The notes: generated by a model not told the origin, from the letters alone. DNA of 64,000 nt from Monoraphidium neglectum (GCF_000611645.1 NW_014013626.1:71363-135362), one strand, 5' to 3'; shown: positions 8,564 to 20,942, numbered from the stretch's first letter. Translations and numbers: made by a program.

Positions 8564-10771
8564 ATGGCAACAAAGTTGTTTCCTAAATTTAGCCAAGGTT
8601 TAGCACAAGACCCTACAACGCGCCGAATTTGGTTCGGTTTAGCTGTAGCTCATGACTTTGAAAGTCATGATGGTATGACAGAAGAAAATCTTTATCAAAA
8701 GATTTTTGCGTCTCACTTTGGACAATTAGCTATTATTTTCTTATGGACTTCAGGAAATCTTTTCCATGTTGCATGGCAAGGGAATTTTGAGTCATGGGTT
8801 GCAGACCCTATTCATGTACGTCCAATTGCACATGCTATTTGGGATCCACATTTTGGCCAACCAGCAATCGAAGCTTTCACAAGAGGTGGTGCGAGTGGTC
8901 CTGTAAATATTTCCACTTCTGGAGTTTATCAATGGTGGTATACAATTGGATTAAGAACAAATCAAGAATTGTATGTATCGTCTGTTTTTTTAGGACTTGT
9001 TTCAGCATTATTCTTATTCGCAGGATGGTTACACTTACAACCTAGTTTCCAACCGTCTTTATCATGGTTTAAAGATGCTGAATCACGTTTAAACCACCAC
9101 CTTTCTGGTTTATTTGGTGTAAGTTCATTAGCTTGGACAGGACACTTAGTTCACGTTGCAATTCCAGAATCACGTGGACAACATGTTGGTTGGGATAATT
9201 TTTTAACTCAATTACCCCACCCTCAAGGTTTAACTCCATTCTGGACGGGAAACTGGGCAGCTTACGCGCAAAATCCAGACACAGCTAGTCACATTTTTGC
9301 TACATCTGGTGGTTCAGGGGATGCTATTTTAACATTCTTAGGAGGCTTCCACCCACAAACACAAAGTTTATGGTTAACGGATATTGCTCACCACCATTTA
9401 GCAATTGCTGTAATCTTCATTGTAGCAGGACATATGTACCGTACAAATTTTGGGATTGGTCATCGTATTCAAGCTATTTTAGAAGCACATACTGCTCCAA
9501 GTGGACGTCTAGGTGCGGGTCATAAAGGGTTATTTGATACAGTAAACAATTCTTTACACTTCCAATTAGGTTTAGCTTTAGCATCTGTTGGAACTATTTG
9601 TTCTTTAGTTGCACAACATATGTATGCTTTACCACCTTACGCTTTCTTAGCAAATGATTTTACAACAATGGCAGCTCTTTACACACACCACCAATATATC
9701 GCTGGATTTATTCTTTGTGGTGCTTTTGCTCATGGTGCTATTTTCTTTATCCGTGATTATGACCCAGAGCAAAATAAAGGAAACGTTTTAGCACGTATGT
9801 TAGACCATAAAGAGGCAATTATTTCTCATTTAAGCTGGGTTTCATTATTCTTAGGCTTCCATACTTTAGGTCTTTATGTACATAACGACGTAATGTTAGC
9901 TTTTGGTACTCCTGAAAAACAAATTTTAATCGAACCAGTATTTGCACAATGGATTCAAGCAGCTCATGGTAAAGCTCTTTACGGTTTTGATTTCTTATTA
10001 TCTTCTTCAAGTAGTTCTGCAGCTGCTGCAGGGCAAGCCTTATGGTTACCAGGTTGGTTAGAAGCAATTAATAACAATCAAAATTCATTGTTTTTAGCAA
10101 TTGGACCTGGTGACTTCCTTGTTCACCATGCTATTGCTTTAGGTTTACACACAACAACATTAATTTTGGTGAAAGGTGCTTTAGATGCACGTGGATCTAA
10201 ATTAATGCCAGATAAAAAAGATTTTGGTTATAGTTTTCCATGTGATGGTCCAGGTCGTGGCGGAACTTGTGATATTTCGGCTTATGATGCCTTCTATTTA
10301 GCTGTTTTCTGGATGTTAAATACTATTGGTTGGGTAACTTTTTATTGGCACTGGAAACACTTAACTTTATGGCAAGGTAACGTTTCTCAATTCGATGAAT
10401 CATCAACTTATTTAATGGGTTGGTTACGTGACTACTTATGGTTAAATTCTTCACAATTAATCAACGGTTATAACCCGTTCGGTATGAATAGTTTATCTGT
10501 TTGGGCATGGATTTTCTTATTTGGGCACTTAATTTATGCGACTGGTTTCATGTTCTTAATTTCATGGCGTGGTTATTGGCAAGAGTTAATTGAAACTCTT
10601 GTATGGGCTCACGAAAAAACTCCTTTAGCAAATTTAGTTGCTTGGAAAGATAAACCGGTAGCATTATCTATTGTTCAAGCTCGTTTAGTAGGTTTAGCAC
10701 ACTTTTCTGTTGGTTACGTATTTACATATGCAGCCTTCTTAATTGCTTCAACTTCTGGTAAATTTGGATAA
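8564..10771 (+). CDS. psaB: Photosystem I P700 apoprotein A2
   Basis: PsaB pairs with PsaA to form the photosystem I core that carries P700, chlorophylls, the A0 and A1 acceptors and half of the FX iron-sulfur cluster. The product is 735 residues, close to the family norm. It starts MATKLFPKF after an AGGAG Shine-Dalgarno sequence at about 8549. An upstream in-frame TTG at 8528 is rejected as start. The FX-binding block [20 protein letters not shown] is near residues 560-580, and the sequence has the family's regularly spaced His-bearing membrane helices. No intron interrupts it, unlike psaA here. A stem-loop follows at 10825-10892. Confidence 0.98.
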   Translation: MATKLFPKFSQGLAQDPTTRRIWFGLAVAHDFESHDGMTEENLYQKIFASHFGQLAIIFLWTSGNLFHVAWQGNFESWVADPIHVRPIAHAIWDPHFGQPAIEAFTRGGASGPVNISTSGVYQWWYTIGLRTNQELYVSSVFLGLVSALFLFAGWLHLQPSFQPSLSWFKDAESRLNHHLSGLFGVSSLAWTGHLVHVAIPESRGQHVGWDNFLTQLPHPQGLTPFWTGNWAAYAQNPDTASHIFATSGGSGDAILTFLGGFHPQTQSLWLTDIAHHHLAIAVIFIVAGHMYRTNFGIGHRIQAILEAHTAPSGRLGAGHKGLFDTVNNSLHFQLGLALASVGTICSLVAQHMYALPPYAFLANDFTTMAALYTHHQYIAGFILCGAFAHGAIFFIRDYDPEQNKGNVLARMLDHKEAIISHLSWVSLFLGFHTLGLYVHNDVMLAFGTPEKQILIEPVFAQWIQAAHGKALYGFDFLLSSSSSSAAAAGQALWLPGWLEAINNNQNSLFLAIGPGDFLVHHAIALGLHTTTLILVKGALDARGSKLMPDKKDFGYSFPCDGPGRGGTCDISAYDAFYLAVFWMLNTIGWVTFYWHWKHLTLWQGNVSQFDESSTYLMGWLRDYLWLNSSQLINGYNPFGMNSLSVWAWIFLFGHLIYATGFMFLISWRGYWQELIETLVWAHEKTPLANLVAWKDKPVALSIVQARLVGLAHFSVGYVFTYAAFLIASTSGKFG

Positions 10772-10824
10772 ACCAAGTGAAACTTTAACTTAATCAATAA
10801 AAAAGTTTTGTGTATTGTTTTTTT

Positions 10825-10892
10825 AAGAACAAAATCGAAATTTTTAAGAAATTTTTCTATTTAAAAATTAAAAAAATTTCGATTTTGTTCTT
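10825..10892 (+). terminator. psaB 3' stem-loop
   Basis: Inverted repeat AAGAACAAAATCGAAATTTT / AAATTTCGATTTTGTTCTT beginning about 54 bases after the psaB stop. It is probably the mRNA 3' end. Confidence 0.65.
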
Positions 10893-11188
10893 TTTTACTA
10901 AAAAAAAATCGACTTACAATTATCCTATTTATTATTTTCTCAACTCTTTTTTGTAAAAATAAAAGATAGAGTTAATCTTCAAAATATAAAAAGTCATTTA
11001 TTTTATAATGGAAATCATTTCGTTTCAAAACAAAAATACTTGGAGAAATAAATAATAGGTTTAGAATACTTTTAATCTTGAGCGCATGCATGCAAGAATT
11101 TTTTCAATTTCTTTTTTTTGTTAAAACTCACGACATAGTTAAAGTTCAAAAACGAAAATTAAGAGAGGATCTTATTTAAAATGTTTAT

Positions 11189-12472
11189 ATGATTTACCTT
11201 TTATCCTATGAAAAACTAGAAACATTTCTATCTAATTTTTCATTTGTCGCTTTATTTCTTTCTATGATTACTTATTGGGTTGAAACTAGCGGGATTGTTA
11301 TTAAATCTTCAAATCGGGAGGCCCATAGGGCCTCGGGGCCGACAGCGAAGGTTTACCAAAGCCCTAGGCCCGTGGGGAACCCCGCGCCCCCAGGCGAGGA
11401 ACCTAGGGAAACCCCGAGGGCTTCTCGAAGCCCTAGAGGGCCAAAGGCCCTAGCGGAGCTTCCGAAAACCAATAAAAGTATTTCAACTACAATCCCTATT
11501 GTTTTATCTAATGATAAATTAAATCCAAGTTTTTCAAATTTGACCGAAAATTTATCAACAACTTTGAGCAATAGTGATATAATTTTTAAAACTCCCTTAG
11601 AAAGTTCAAATACGTTAAAAAGTACATCTCAGTTAAATACTAGTTCGTTAGCATCGGAAGAAAAAGCTCAACATGCTCGTCAATTTAAACTAGGGCGTTT
11701 AGGAATTATAAGTGCTAATCTATCTCTTTTAATTTTATTAACTTTACGTTGGTTTGAATCTGGGCATTTTCCGTTAAGCAATCTTTATGAATCTTTAATG
11801 TTTTTATCTTGGTCGTTAACGTTATTTCATTTAGTTTTAGAGAAAATGACATCAGATACGTTGTTAGGGGCAATGACTTCACCAACTGCTTTTTTTATAA
11901 ATGCCTTTGCAAATTTTAGTTTACCCCTAGAAATGCAACATTCATCAGCTTTAGTTCCAGCTCTTCAATCAAATTGGTTAATGATGCATGTTACAGTAAT
12001 GATTTTAAGTTATGCTGCGTTAATGTTTGGATCGTTATTAGCAATTAGTTTTCTCATTTTAACTTTCTCTATTTCTTCAAAAAATTATGAGAGATCAGTA
12101 AAAAACGAAAAAACAATGACTATGATTTTGAATCTTCCAAATTCTAAAATTCACTTGGCACAAGTTTTAGATAATTTAAGTTATCGAATGTTAGGGATCG
12201 GTTTTCCTTTATTGACAATTGGTATTTTATCGGGTGCTGTTTGGGCAAATGAAGCTTGGGGCTCTTACTGGAGTTGGGATCCAAAAGAAACTTGGGCCTT
12301 GTTAACATGGTTCGTTTTTGCAATTTATTTACATACTCGAGTTACAAAAAACTGGCAAGGGAAAAAACCAGCCATGATTGCTTCTTTTGGTTTTGTTGTA
12401 GTTTGGATTTGTTATTTAGGTGTTAATTTACTAGGGGAAGGCCTTCATAGCTATGGTTGGATTCAACAATAA
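11189..12472 (+). CDS. ccsA: Cytochrome c synthesis protein CcsA with palindrome-derived insertion
   Basis: CcsA is the thylakoid protein of the system II pathway that delivers and attaches haem to c-type cytochromes such as cytochrome f. The C-terminal half has several membrane helices and the tryptophan-rich haem-handling motif [15 protein letters not shown] near residues 355-370. The protein has 427 residues against about 310-355 elsewhere. The excess lies in the N-terminal part, where codons at 11316-11464 are a GC-rich palindrome cluster (translated ASRSPRG and similar), followed by a Ser/Asn-rich stretch. The ATG at 11189 gives [11 protein letters not shown]; an ATG at 11181 is out of frame. 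It lies upstream of psbZ and psbM. Confidence 0.94.
   Translation: MIYLLSYEKLETFLSNFSFVALFLSMITYWVETSGIVIKSSNREAHRASGPTAKVYQSPRPVGNPAPPGEEPRETPRASRSPRGPKALAELPKTNKSISTTIPIVLSNDKLNPSFSNLTENLSTTLSNSDIIFKTPLESSNTLKSTSQLNTSSLASEEKAQHARQFKLGRLGIISANLSLLILLTLRWFESGHFPLSNLYESLMFLSWSLTLFHLVLEKMTSDTLLGAMTSPTAFFINAFANFSLPLEMQHSSALVPALQSNWLMMHVTVMILSYAALMFGSLLAISFLILTFSISSKNYERSVKNEKTMTMILNLPNSKIHLAQVLDNLSYRMLGIGFPLLTIGILSGAVWANEAWGSYWSWDPKETWALLTWFVFAIYLHTRVTKNWQGKKPAMIASFGFVVVWICYLGVNLLGEGLHSYGWIQQ
11316..11464. repeat. GC-rich palindrome cluster inside ccsA
   Basis: A cluster of the same modules found in spacers, fully open in the ccsA frame. It contains AGGGCTTCTCGAAGCCCT, read as Arg-Ala-Ser-Arg-Ser-Pro. 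The same peptide arises from the same palindrome in rpoC1. Confidence 0.9.
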
Positions 12473-12564
12473 GGAATAAAAACTACTATTGCTTCGTTAG
12501 CGAGAATGTTAATAATCATGAAAAAATTTTGAAAAAAATTCTAACAACCTAGTTTAAACTAGGT

Positions 12565-12675
12565 TCTGGGAAGCTCTGAGGCCCTAGACCCGTAGGGTCT
12601 CTAGGCCTAACAGGCCTCGGCAAAGCCCCTCGCCGGATCTTTGCCCGTTGGATCTTCGATCCAATGGCCTCCCGC
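12565..12675. repeat. GC-rich palindrome cluster
   Basis: GACCCGTAGGGTC and GGCCTAACAGGCC modules followed by TTGGATCTTCGATCCAA, just after ccsA. Confidence 0.85.
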
Positions 12676-12756
12676 AAAAGTAGCTGATTCTTTCGACCAA
12701 TTGTTCGATCTTTGCTAAAATCTTTGATTCTTTTCGACGATTGGAATCAAAAATTC

Positions 12757-12803
12757 TGGTTTCGTGGGCCGAAGGCCCGGGGGGGAAACCCCCCCGCGAA
12801 TCA
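12757..12803. repeat. GC palindromes
   Basis: GGGCCGAAGGCCC followed by GGGGGGAAACCCCCC, flanked by imperfect inverted copies of an AATCAAAATTTT-like sequence. Confidence 0.8.
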
Positions 12804-13371
12804 AAATTTGATCACATTTTCCTGTGATTTGATCTTAACAACATAATTCGTTTCACTTTGCATGCATTTTTTTACATTCATTTAGCCATAAAGGTTCCAA
12901 TTTAAGTTGGAAAAAATCAAATCCAATGAAAAATCTTTGAAAAATTTTTTAGTACAAAAAAATTTACGAGTATTTTTATTTTATTTGATTATTTTTATTA
13001 GGAATTTTAAATCTTTAATATTTAAAATGTGGCCCGAGCATACAGAAGCTGCAGTGTCACTTTTCCGTTTCTACAAAAATTAAGACCATTTTTAATGATT
13101 AAACGGATCTTCGCCCCTGCATAACGTTGTTATGCAGGGGCTTGGCGATAAATGTTAAAAGATTTATAGTCAACGTGCTGCATAACAAGGTTATGCATGG
13201 GCTTAGTTTGGGGGGTGGGGGGGAGGTTCTCTCCGCAAAGTGTCTTTTTATCTAAATAATATGGTTATTTGAGTAAGATGACCATTTTAAAAAAACTTCT
13301 TTGTTTAAAGTTTCTGCATTTTCCTAAAAAATTTTTCTCTTGCAATGCAAGAAAATTTCTATTTTAATTCT
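12804..13371. other. Spacer before psbZ with CATAAC palindromes
   Basis: No gene recognised. It contains two CATAAC-type palindromes (listed separately) and a G-run at 13205-13229. The psbZ leader occupies the last part. Confidence 0.4.
13105..13206. repeat. Two CATAAC-type palindromes
   Basis: CCCCTGCATAACGTTGTTATGCAGGGG around 13111-13137 and GCATAACAAGGTTATGC around 13181-13197: two close variants of one palindrome that recurs through the window. Confidence 0.85.
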
Positions 13372-13560
13372 ATGACATCAATTCTTCAAATTGCATTACT
13401 TGCTTTAATCGGGGTTTCATTTGCTTTAGTAGTAGGTGTACCTGTTGTTTTTGCAACACCTAATGGTTGGTCTGAAAATAAAGGAATTGTTTTTTCAGGT
13501 TTAAGTCTTTGGTTTCTTCTTGTTTTCACTGTAGGAATTGTGAACTCGTTCGTTATTTAA
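13372..13560 (+). CDS. psbZ: Photosystem II protein Z
   Basis: PsbZ (Ycf9) is a two-helix membrane protein at the photosystem II-antenna interface that stabilises supercomplexes. The start is taken as the ATG at 13372, giving [15 protein letters not shown] and 62 residues, the family length. An in-frame ATG at 13345 would add nine unconserved residues. Two hydrophobic helices (about 5-27 and 38-60) flank a loop with the family signature [10 protein letters not shown]. It is followed by a stem-loop (13673-13724) and psbM. Confidence 0.96.
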   Translation: MTSILQIALLALIGVSFALVVGVPVVFATPNGWSENKGIVFSGLSLWFLLVFTVGIVNSFVI

Positions 13561-13672
13561 AAAGTTAGTAATTCAAATTTAAAACTTTGGTTCAACTAAG
13601 TTTCTTTTATTTTAACTATGTTTAGTAATCTAAGAAGCAAATAACAAATTACTTTGTTTTATCAAAAGTTCA

Positions 13673-13724
13673 TCAGATTCATATTAAACATAAAGTTAAA
13701 AAGTTTAATTTAATATGAATCTGA
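13673..13724 (+). terminator. psbZ 3' stem-loop
   Basis: Inverted repeat TCAGATTCATATTAAAC / GTTTAATTTAATATGAATCTGA, separating psbZ from psbM. Confidence 0.65.
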
Positions 13725-14011
13725 TTTTGTATTTTATTATTGTCATAAGTAAAGAATAATTCTTCAATACTCGAGTTTTTTATTTATTTTTAACCTTTTA
13801 GGTTCAGTTTAAACTGAAATTTTTCTAAATTATTTGCATTTTGTGTTCCAAAAGATGCAAAACAGATTATTAAGATCTAAAATAAAAACAAAAAATTTTT
13901 TTCATTAAATTCAAATTTTAGTGATTTTTAACCTTAAACAGTTTAAAAATTTGTTATTTCAATAATATTGTTTAGTGAGATTTTATCGATTTTTAACTTT
14001 AAACATTTTTC

Positions 14012-14119
14012 ATGGAAGTTAACATTCTTGGTTTAACAGCAACTGCTTTATTCATTATTATCCCTACTTCGTTCCTTTTAATTTTATACGTTAAAACTGC
14101 ATCAAATGAATCTGCATAA
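14012..14119 (+). CDS. psbM: Photosystem II reaction centre protein M
   Basis: PsbM is a single-helix subunit at the photosystem II dimer interface. The 35-residue frame reads [20 protein letters not shown] and ends KTASNESA, matching the family in length and in its one hydrophobic helix (about 5-26). It is preceded by AT-rich leader and followed by a near-perfect stem-loop at 14126-14196. Confidence 0.95.
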   Translation: MEVNILGLTATALFIIIPTSFLLILYVKTASNESA

Positions 14120-14125
14120 TTTTTT

Positions 14126-14196
14126 AAACAGAAATCTTTAATTTAAATGATTATTCTTTGATAAGAAATATACATTTAAATTAAAGATTTCTGTTT
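14126..14196 (+). terminator. psbM 3' stem-loop
   Basis: Near-perfect inverted repeat, arms about 24 bases (AAACAGAAATCTTTAATTTA and its complement), seven bases after the psbM stop. Confidence 0.7.
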
Positions 14197-14234
14197 GTTT
14201 ATAGTAAATAATTGTATTATTTAATTTAAATATT

Positions 14235-14455
14235 TGCGTAGCGTTGTTATTCAGGGGCCTAGACCCATTGGGTCTCTAGAGGCTCGTAGCCTCTCGGGGT
14301 TCCCCGAGGGCCTTCGGCCCTAGAGGCTCTTAACCTTTCGGGGACCCGAGGGCTTCTCGAAGCCCTAGGGGGCCAAAGGCCCCTCTAGGCCTAACAGGCC
14401 TCGGCTGTGCCCCTGCATAACTTTGTTATGCAGCAAAACCCCCAATAGCCCCCCA
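14235..14455. repeat. GC-rich palindrome cluster
   Basis: One of the longest clusters, about 220 bases. It starts with a degenerate GTAGCGTTGTTATTCAGGGG and ends with CCCTGCATAACTTTGTTATGCAG, so CATAAC-type palindromes bracket the GC-rich modules. Confidence 0.88.
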
Positions 14456-14508
14456 AGTTGTATTTGTTAAAAAAGGAATGCAAATGATTTAAATTATGCA
14501 AGTTTGAG

Positions 14509-14536
14509 TTGTAAATATTTTTTTTTTATTTATAAT
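14509..14536 (+). promoter_or_regulatory. Candidate sigma70-type promoter of trnV
   Basis: TTGTAA and TATAAT spaced by 16 bases, 21 bases upstream of trnV-UAC. The spacing suits a plastid-encoded polymerase promoter. Inference from sequence only. Confidence 0.4.
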
Positions 14537-14556
14537 TTATTAGGTTAAGAAAAAAT

Positions 14557-14629
14557 AGGCCCATAACTCAGTTGGTAGAGTGATTGCCTTACAAGCAATA
14601 GGTCATCGGTTCGAGTCCGGTTGGGCCTA
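14557..14629 (+). tRNA. trnV-UAC: tRNA-Val (UAC)
   Basis: Acceptor AGGCCCA/TGGGCCT, anticodon stem ATTGC/GCAAT, loop CTTACAA (anticodon UAC). No intron, unlike the land-plant gene. Confidence 0.96.
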
Positions 14630-14655
14630 AAATTTTTTTATTTTAAACATTTTAC

Positions 14656-14753
14656 TTCGTGGGGGGCCAAAGGCCCCTAGAGACCTGTTAGGCCTAGACC
14701 CAAAGGGTCTCGGGGTCACCTGAGGCCCTATGGGTCTAGAGAGCCCAAATAAT
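14656..14753. repeat. GC-rich palindrome cluster
   Basis: Palindromes GGGGCCAAAGGCCCC and GACCCAAAGGGTC between trnV and trnP. Confidence 0.85.
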
Positions 14754-14773
14754 AAAATGTTTAAAATAAATTA

Positions 14774-14802
14774 TTGAGAAATCGGTAAAAATTTTGTAAA
14801 AT
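14774..14802 (+). promoter_or_regulatory. Candidate promoter of trnP
   Basis: TTGAGA and TAAAAT spaced by 17 bases, ending 12 bases before the mature tRNA. Confidence 0.35.
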
Positions 14803-14814
14803 AGACTTGTTTTA

Positions 14815-14888
14815 CGGGATGTAGCGCAGTTTGGTAGCGCGTATGCTTTGGGAGCATGATGTCGCAGGTTCGAATCCTGTCATCCCGA
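14815..14888 (+). tRNA. trnP-UGG: tRNA-Pro (UGG)
   Basis: Acceptor CGGGATG/CATCCCG, anticodon loop TTTGGGA (anticodon UGG), T-loop TTCGAAT. Confidence 0.96.
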
Positions 14889-14971
14889 AAACTTTAATGA
14901 TTTTAAATTAAAGATACCTGGAAAATTGGCTTAAACATATAAAGAAACTATAAAAAACTTATTAATAAACA

Positions 14972-16228
14972 ATGGCACGCGCTAAATTTGAACGTAAAAA
15001 ACCACACGTAAATATTGGAACAATTGGACACGTAGACCATGGTAAAACAACTTTAACAGCTGCAATTACAATGGCTTTAGCCGCTAAAGGTGGTTCGATT
15101 GGTAAAAAATATGATGAAATTGATTCAGCTCCTGAAGAAAAAGCTCGTGGTATTACAATTAATACTGCACACGTAGAATATGAAACTGAAAATCGTCATT
15201 ATGCTCACGTAGATTGCCCAGGCCATGCTGACTATGTTAAAAACATGATTACAGGAGCTGCTCAAATGGATGGAGCTATTTTAGTTGTTTCAGGTGCCGA
15301 TGGACCCATGCCTCAAACTAAAGAGCATATTCTTTTAGCAAAACAAGTAGGTGTTCCAAATATCGTTGTTTTCTTAAATAAAGAAGATCAAGTAGATGAT
15401 GCTGAACTATTAGAATTAGTAGAATTAGAAGTTCGTGAAACGTTAGACAAATACGAATTTCCTGGGGATGAAATTCCAATCGTAACAGGTTCTGCTTTAT
15501 TAGCATTAGAGGCTTTAGTAGAAAATCCTAGTATCAAACCGGGTGACAACGAATGGGTAGATAAAATTTATCAATTAATGGATCAAGTGGATGCATACAT
15601 TCCAACTCCTGAACGTCAAACAGATAAGCCTTTTTTATTAGCAGTTGAAGATGTTTTATCGATTACAGGCCGTGGAACAGTAGCAACAGGACGTGTAGAA
15701 CGTGGTACATTAAAAGTTGGGGAAAACGTTGAAATCGTTGGATTAAAAGATACAAAAAGCACAGTTGTTACAGGTCTTGAAATGTTCAAAAAAACTTTAG
15801 ATGAAACTATGGCTGGTGATAACGTAGGTGTTCTTTTACGTGGTGTTCAAAAAAAAGATATCGAACGTGGTATGGTACTAGCAAAACCAGGAACAATCAC
15901 TCCACATACTAAGTTTGAAGCTCAAGTATATATCTTAACGAAAGAAGAAGGTGGACGTCATTCTGCGTTTTTAGTTGGTTATCAACCTCAGTTTTTTGCA
16001 CGTACAACAGATGTTACAGGAAAAATTACTTCTTTTAATCACATCACAATGAAGAATCCTTCTTCTGTAGCAGAAGAGCATTCTAATAAAATGGCGATGC
16101 CGGGTGACCAAATTAATATGACTGTTCAATTAATTAACCCAATCGCTATTGAAAAAGGTATGCGTTTTGCGATTCGTGAAGGAGGCCGCACAGTAGGTGC
16201 AGGGGTTGTTACAAATATCGTTGAATAA
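14972..16228 (+). CDS. tufA: Translation elongation factor Tu
   Basis: EF-Tu delivers aminoacyl-tRNA to the plastid ribosome using GTP. tufA stays in the plastid in most green algae and moved to the nucleus in the streptophyte line, so its presence supports an algal source. The 418-residue product has the G1 loop GHVDHGKTT (about 19-27), the switch [10 protein letters not shown] (about 81-88), NKED (about 136-139) and the three-domain architecture ending [16 protein letters not shown]. The ATG at 14972 gives [16 protein letters not shown], the standard start. A 3' stem-loop lies at 16238-16300. Confidence 0.98.
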   Translation: MARAKFERKKPHVNIGTIGHVDHGKTTLTAAITMALAAKGGSIGKKYDEIDSAPEEKARGITINTAHVEYETENRHYAHVDCPGHADYVKNMITGAAQMDGAILVVSGADGPMPQTKEHILLAKQVGVPNIVVFLNKEDQVDDAELLELVELEVRETLDKYEFPGDEIPIVTGSALLALEALVENPSIKPGDNEWVDKIYQLMDQVDAYIPTPERQTDKPFLLAVEDVLSITGRGTVATGRVERGTLKVGENVEIVGLKDTKSTVVTGLEMFKKTLDETMAGDNVGVLLRGVQKKDIERGMVLAKPGTITPHTKFEAQVYILTKEEGGRHSAFLVGYQPQFFARTTDVTGKITSFNHITMKNPSSVAEEHSNKMAMPGDQINMTVQLINPIAIEKGMRFAIREGGRTVGAGVVTNIVE

Positions 16229-16237
16229 ACAAAATTT

Positions 16238-16300
16238 TGAAATAAATTTAGAAGAAACAACATTCTTGAAACGAATATTGTTTCTTCTAAATTTATTTCA
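16238..16300 (+). terminator. tufA 3' stem-loop
   Basis: Inverted repeat TGAAATAAATTTAGAAGAAA / TTTCTTCTAAATTTATTTCA ten bases after the tufA stop. Confidence 0.7.
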
Positions 16301-16375
16301 TTTTTTAAACCAATTTTTAATTGGATTGACGAAAAAAAAAAAAAAGATTAATATGTATAAAATTCTTCTATTGAA

Positions 16376-16449
16376 GGGCTTGTAGCTCAGTGGACTAGAG
16401 CATGTGGCTACGAACCACAGAGTCGGGGGTTCGAATCCCTCCTTGCTCA
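16376..16449 (+). tRNA. trnR-ACG: tRNA-Arg (ACG)
   Basis: Anticodon stem TGTGG/CCACA, loop CTACGAA (anticodon ACG). The acceptor GGGCTTG/CTTGCTC has two T-T oppositions, at the same places as the mismatches I recall for plastid trnR-ACG generally. Confidence 0.93.
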
Positions 16450-18336
<1,887 letters not shown>

Positions 18337-18339
<3 letters not shown>

Positions 18340-18390
18340 TAAATAAAAATTGTTTGAAAACAAAAATTTTCAAACAATTTTTATTTATTA
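18337..18390 (+). terminator. atpB 3' stem-loop
   Basis: Near-perfect inverted repeat with arms of about 23 bases that begin within the atpB stop codon. It very probably defines the mRNA 3' end. Confidence 0.75.
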
Positions 18391-18696
18391 TTTAACTTTT
18401 CAAATCAATTTTATCTTCAACATCACTGAAAAATCAAAAATTTATTAGATTTTATATCTAAATGTAAATGTTGCTTTAACCAATAATGGACATAATGAAT
18501 TATTAAAACTTTTTCAAGTTTTCTATATTTTAAAGTAGCTTTTTAAAAAAAAATTATGAGATTTAGATAAATGATCAAGATTTTAGGTAAATTTATCAAA
18601 TTTCATAAACAAGTTTGAGCAAATTTAATTTAAATTAAAAATTGTTTATTTCAACTTAAAAGTAATCTTTAAAATAAACAATTGTTTAATATATTT
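18391..18696. other. Spacer atpB to rps18
   Basis: About 300 bases of AT-rich sequence without recognisable genes or GC modules; it presumably includes the rps18 leader. Confidence 0.4.
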
Positions 18697-19236
18697 ATGA
18701 ACGAAAATACTTCAACTCCAAGTCTTAATTTCTCAAAAGAGAAATCTGCAATTAGTTCTTTAACACGAGGTCAAAATACTTTTCAAAAGAAATCTGGAGA
18801 TTCTTTTGTAAAAAACTCAAGTCTTAAAACAACAAACTCGCGTAATAATAGCTCTAAAAAATCAACGACAACATCAACACTTCGCCGTCGTAAAGTTTTA
18901 TCTGTTTCACAATTACTAGTTCGTGTGCAAAAACAAAAACAACGTCAATTAAATCAAAAGAAACGTCAAAAACCTGTTAAACCAATTATTCCACCTAAAT
19001 CTTTAATTATTATCTTAAAAGATAAACCAGAAAAAGCTATTTATAATCGTCGTATTATTGATTATAAACATTGTGGCTTATTACAACGTTATATTGGTTT
19101 AGGAGGAAAAATCCTTCCGAGAAGACAAACTAAATTAACAGCAAAACAACAACGTTATATTGCAAAAACAATTAAGAGTGCTAGAATTATGGGATTATTA
19201 CCATTTGTAACTAAAGAAAGAGGTTTTTTTAGATAA
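18697..19236 (+). CDS. rps18: 30S ribosomal protein S18, N-terminally extended
   Basis: S18 sits on the small-subunit platform beside S6. The conserved core is in the C-terminal half (about 95-179): [19 protein letters not shown], then [20 protein letters not shown] and [11 protein letters not shown]. The first roughly 70 residues are a Ser/Thr/Asn/Lys-rich extension not found in most S18 proteins (70-100 residues). The ATG at 18697 is chosen; a TTG five codons upstream is the only other in-frame option. Enlarged S18 occurs in chlorophycean plastids. Confidence 0.95.
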   Translation: MNENTSTPSLNFSKEKSAISSLTRGQNTFQKKSGDSFVKNSSLKTTNSRNNSSKKSTTTSTLRRRKVLSVSQLLVRVQKQKQRQLNQKKRQKPVKPIIPPKSLIIILKDKPEKAIYNRRIIDYKHCGLLQRYIGLGGKILPRRQTKLTAKQQRYIAKTIKSARIMGLLPFVTKERGFFR

Positions 19237-19423
19237 ATATTTTGAACTTAAAAAAACGAACTTTAAAATTATTTTTTTTTAGAGTTTAAGAAACTATAGT
19301 TTCTAGAAAAATTTTTATTTATAATTATAAATTTCTATATGTAGATTTTAATTTTTGATATTTAGATACTCTAAGATATAATCTTAAGTACCCTTTTTGA
19401 GTTTAATGGTCTTACAATTTTTT

Positions 19424-19429
19424 AGGAGA
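19424..19429 (+). promoter_or_regulatory. petB ribosome binding site
   Basis: AGGAGA, nine bases before the ATG at 19439. It complements the 16S 3' end and decides the petB start against an upstream in-frame alternative at 19397. Confidence 0.6.
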
Positions 19430-19438
19430 TTTAATAAC

Positions 19439-20086
19439 ATGAGTAAAGTTTATGACTGGTTTGAAGAACGTTTAGAAATTCAATCAATTGCCGATGATAT
19501 TTCAAGTAAATACGTACCACCTCACGTTAACATTTTTTATTGTATTGGTGGTATTACTTTTACATGTTTTTTAATTCAAGTAGCTACTGGTTTTGCTATG
19601 ACTTTCTATTACCGCCCTACTGTAGCCGAGGCGTTTGCTTCTGTGCAATATATTATGACAGAGGTTAATTTTGGTTGGTTAATTCGTTCTATTCACCGTT
19701 GGTCTGCTAGTATGATGGTTTTAATGATGGTTTTACACGTTTGTCGTGTTTATTTAACGGGTGGTTTTAAAAAACCTAGAGAATCTACATGGGTAACAGG
19801 GGTTATTATGGCAGTTTGTACTGTTTCTTTTGGTGTTACAGGATACTCTCTTCCATGGGACCAAATTGGTTACTGGGCTGTAAAAATTGTAACAGGTGTA
19901 CCTGAAGCAATTCCTGTAGTAGGGGACCCCCTAGTGGAGCTTCTACGTGGTGGTGTTGGTGTTGGCCAGGCTACATTAACTCGCTTTTATAGTTTACACA
20001 CTTTTGTGTTACCTTTATTAACAGCAGTTTTCATGTTAATGCACTTCTTAATGATTCGTAAACAAGGTATCTCAGGACCTCTATAA
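19439..20086 (+). CDS. petB: Cytochrome b6
   Basis: Haem-carrying subunit of the cytochrome b6f complex that moves electrons across the thylakoid membrane between plastoquinol sites. The 215-residue protein from the ATG at 19439 is the standard length, reading [15 protein letters not shown]. Cys35, which holds the covalent haem ci, is present in FYCIGG. Haem-ligand histidines are in IRSIHRW and LHVCR, and again in SLHTFVLP and LMHFLMI, within four membrane helices. No intron. petD does not follow it here. The 3' hairpin is unusual because its loop contains a palindrome cluster. Confidence 0.98.
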   Translation: MSKVYDWFEERLEIQSIADDISSKYVPPHVNIFYCIGGITFTCFLIQVATGFAMTFYYRPTVAEAFASVQYIMTEVNFGWLIRSIHRWSASMMVLMMVLHVCRVYLTGGFKKPRESTWVTGVIMAVCTVSFGVTGYSLPWDQIGYWAVKIVTGVPEAIPVVGDPLVELLRGGVGVGQATLTRFYSLHTFVLPLLTAVFMLMHFLMIRKQGISGPL

Positions 20087-20093
20087 AAATGAT

Positions 20094-20236
20094 TTCAAGT
20101 GATAAATTCTTACCGTTAGGGCTAGGCCCATTGGGCCTCTAGGGCTTCTAGGGGACTTTGGCCCCTAGAAGCCCTAGAGGGCCTTTGGCCCTCGCCTTCG
20201 TATATTTTTTTGAACGCTAAGAATTTATCACTTGAA
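20094..20236 (+). terminator. petB 3' stem-loop with repeat-filled loop
   Basis: Perfect 19-bp arms (20094-20112 and 20218-20236, TTCAAGTGATAAATTCTTA and complement) enclose about 105 bases, most of which is a GC-rich palindrome cluster. The cluster appears to have landed in the loop of a pre-existing 3' hairpin. Confidence 0.75.
20114..20205. repeat. GC-rich palindrome cluster in petB hairpin loop
   Basis: GGCCCATTGGGCC, GGGGACTTTGGCCCC and GGGCCTTTGGCCC modules lying wholly between the arms of the petB 3' stem. Confidence 0.88.
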
Positions 20237-20372
20237 ATTATAAAGATAAATTTTTATCTTTATAGTTTTTTTGAACAACTTGTTCTTATTTAATGTAACT
20301 TTCATAAATTGAAATATATAATCAAAAAAATTGTGTCATTCTAAGGCCTTTTATTTTAAATATTTACTTTAA

Positions 20373-20445
20373 GCACTGTTGGCCGAGCGGATAAGGCAAT
20401 CGACTCATAATCGGTGTTAGATAGGTTCAATTCCTATACAGTGCA
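20373..20445 (+). tRNA. trnI-CAU: tRNA with CAU anticodon, probably Ile (lysidine-modified)
   Basis: Acceptor GCACTGT/ACAGTGC, anticodon loop CTCATAA (CAU). The sequence around the anticodon (GACTCATAATCGG) and the T-arm resemble plastid trnI-CAU, whose C34 is changed to lysidine, rather than elongator trnM. The initiator is at 51684. Confidence 0.8.
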
Positions 20446-20625
20446 ATGTCTTTTCTATTAAATAATTAGAAAGAATGTTTAGTTAATAAAATTGATTTTT
20501 TTTAATCAATGTGTTATATTTATTCCTAAGCCCGAAATTTTGTAAAAAAATTTGAAAAAATCGTGTCAGAACTTTAAGTAGCAGCACCCTTATTTAAATT
20601 TTTTGATAAAATTTTTGGGCCTATC

Positions 20626-20684
20626 TAGCATAACTAGGTTATGCAGGGACTTCGAGGGCCCAAGGCCCTCCCCGGCTTACTTTC
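20626..20684. repeat. CATAAC palindrome with GC modules
   Basis: GCATAACTAGGTTATGC at 20629-20645, followed by GAGGGCCCAAGGCCCTC, between trnI-CAU and trnQ. Confidence 0.8.
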
Positions 20685-20696
20685 TTTATTGAACTT

Positions 20697-20768
20697 TGGG
20701 GCGTCGCCAAGTGGTAAGGCATCGGTTTTTGGCACCGACATTCGCAGGTTCGAATCCTTCCGCCCCAG
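20697..20768 (+). tRNA. trnQ-UUG: tRNA-Gln (UUG)
   Basis: Acceptor TGGGGCG/CGCCCCA, anticodon stem TCGGT/ACCGA, loop TTTTGGC (anticodon UUG). Confidence 0.96.
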
Positions 20769-20942
20769 TCGACTCCGTTTTTTTAGATGATCCAGTTTTT
20801 GATTTGTTTAAAATTAAGATTTAAATTAATCAAGATTTTTTACACCTATTTAATCAATAAGTTTTTATTTTTAATCGAAATTCAGTCAAAGTAAAAAAAA
20901 AACTTCAAACTATTATTGAAGATTGTCTTAATTTGTTTTTAT

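Noticed and set aside
9819..10067. Minus-strand frame inside psaB, and similar frames inside psbA, tufA, atpA, rps2 and psaA
   Set aside because: Antisense shadows of strongly conserved genes.
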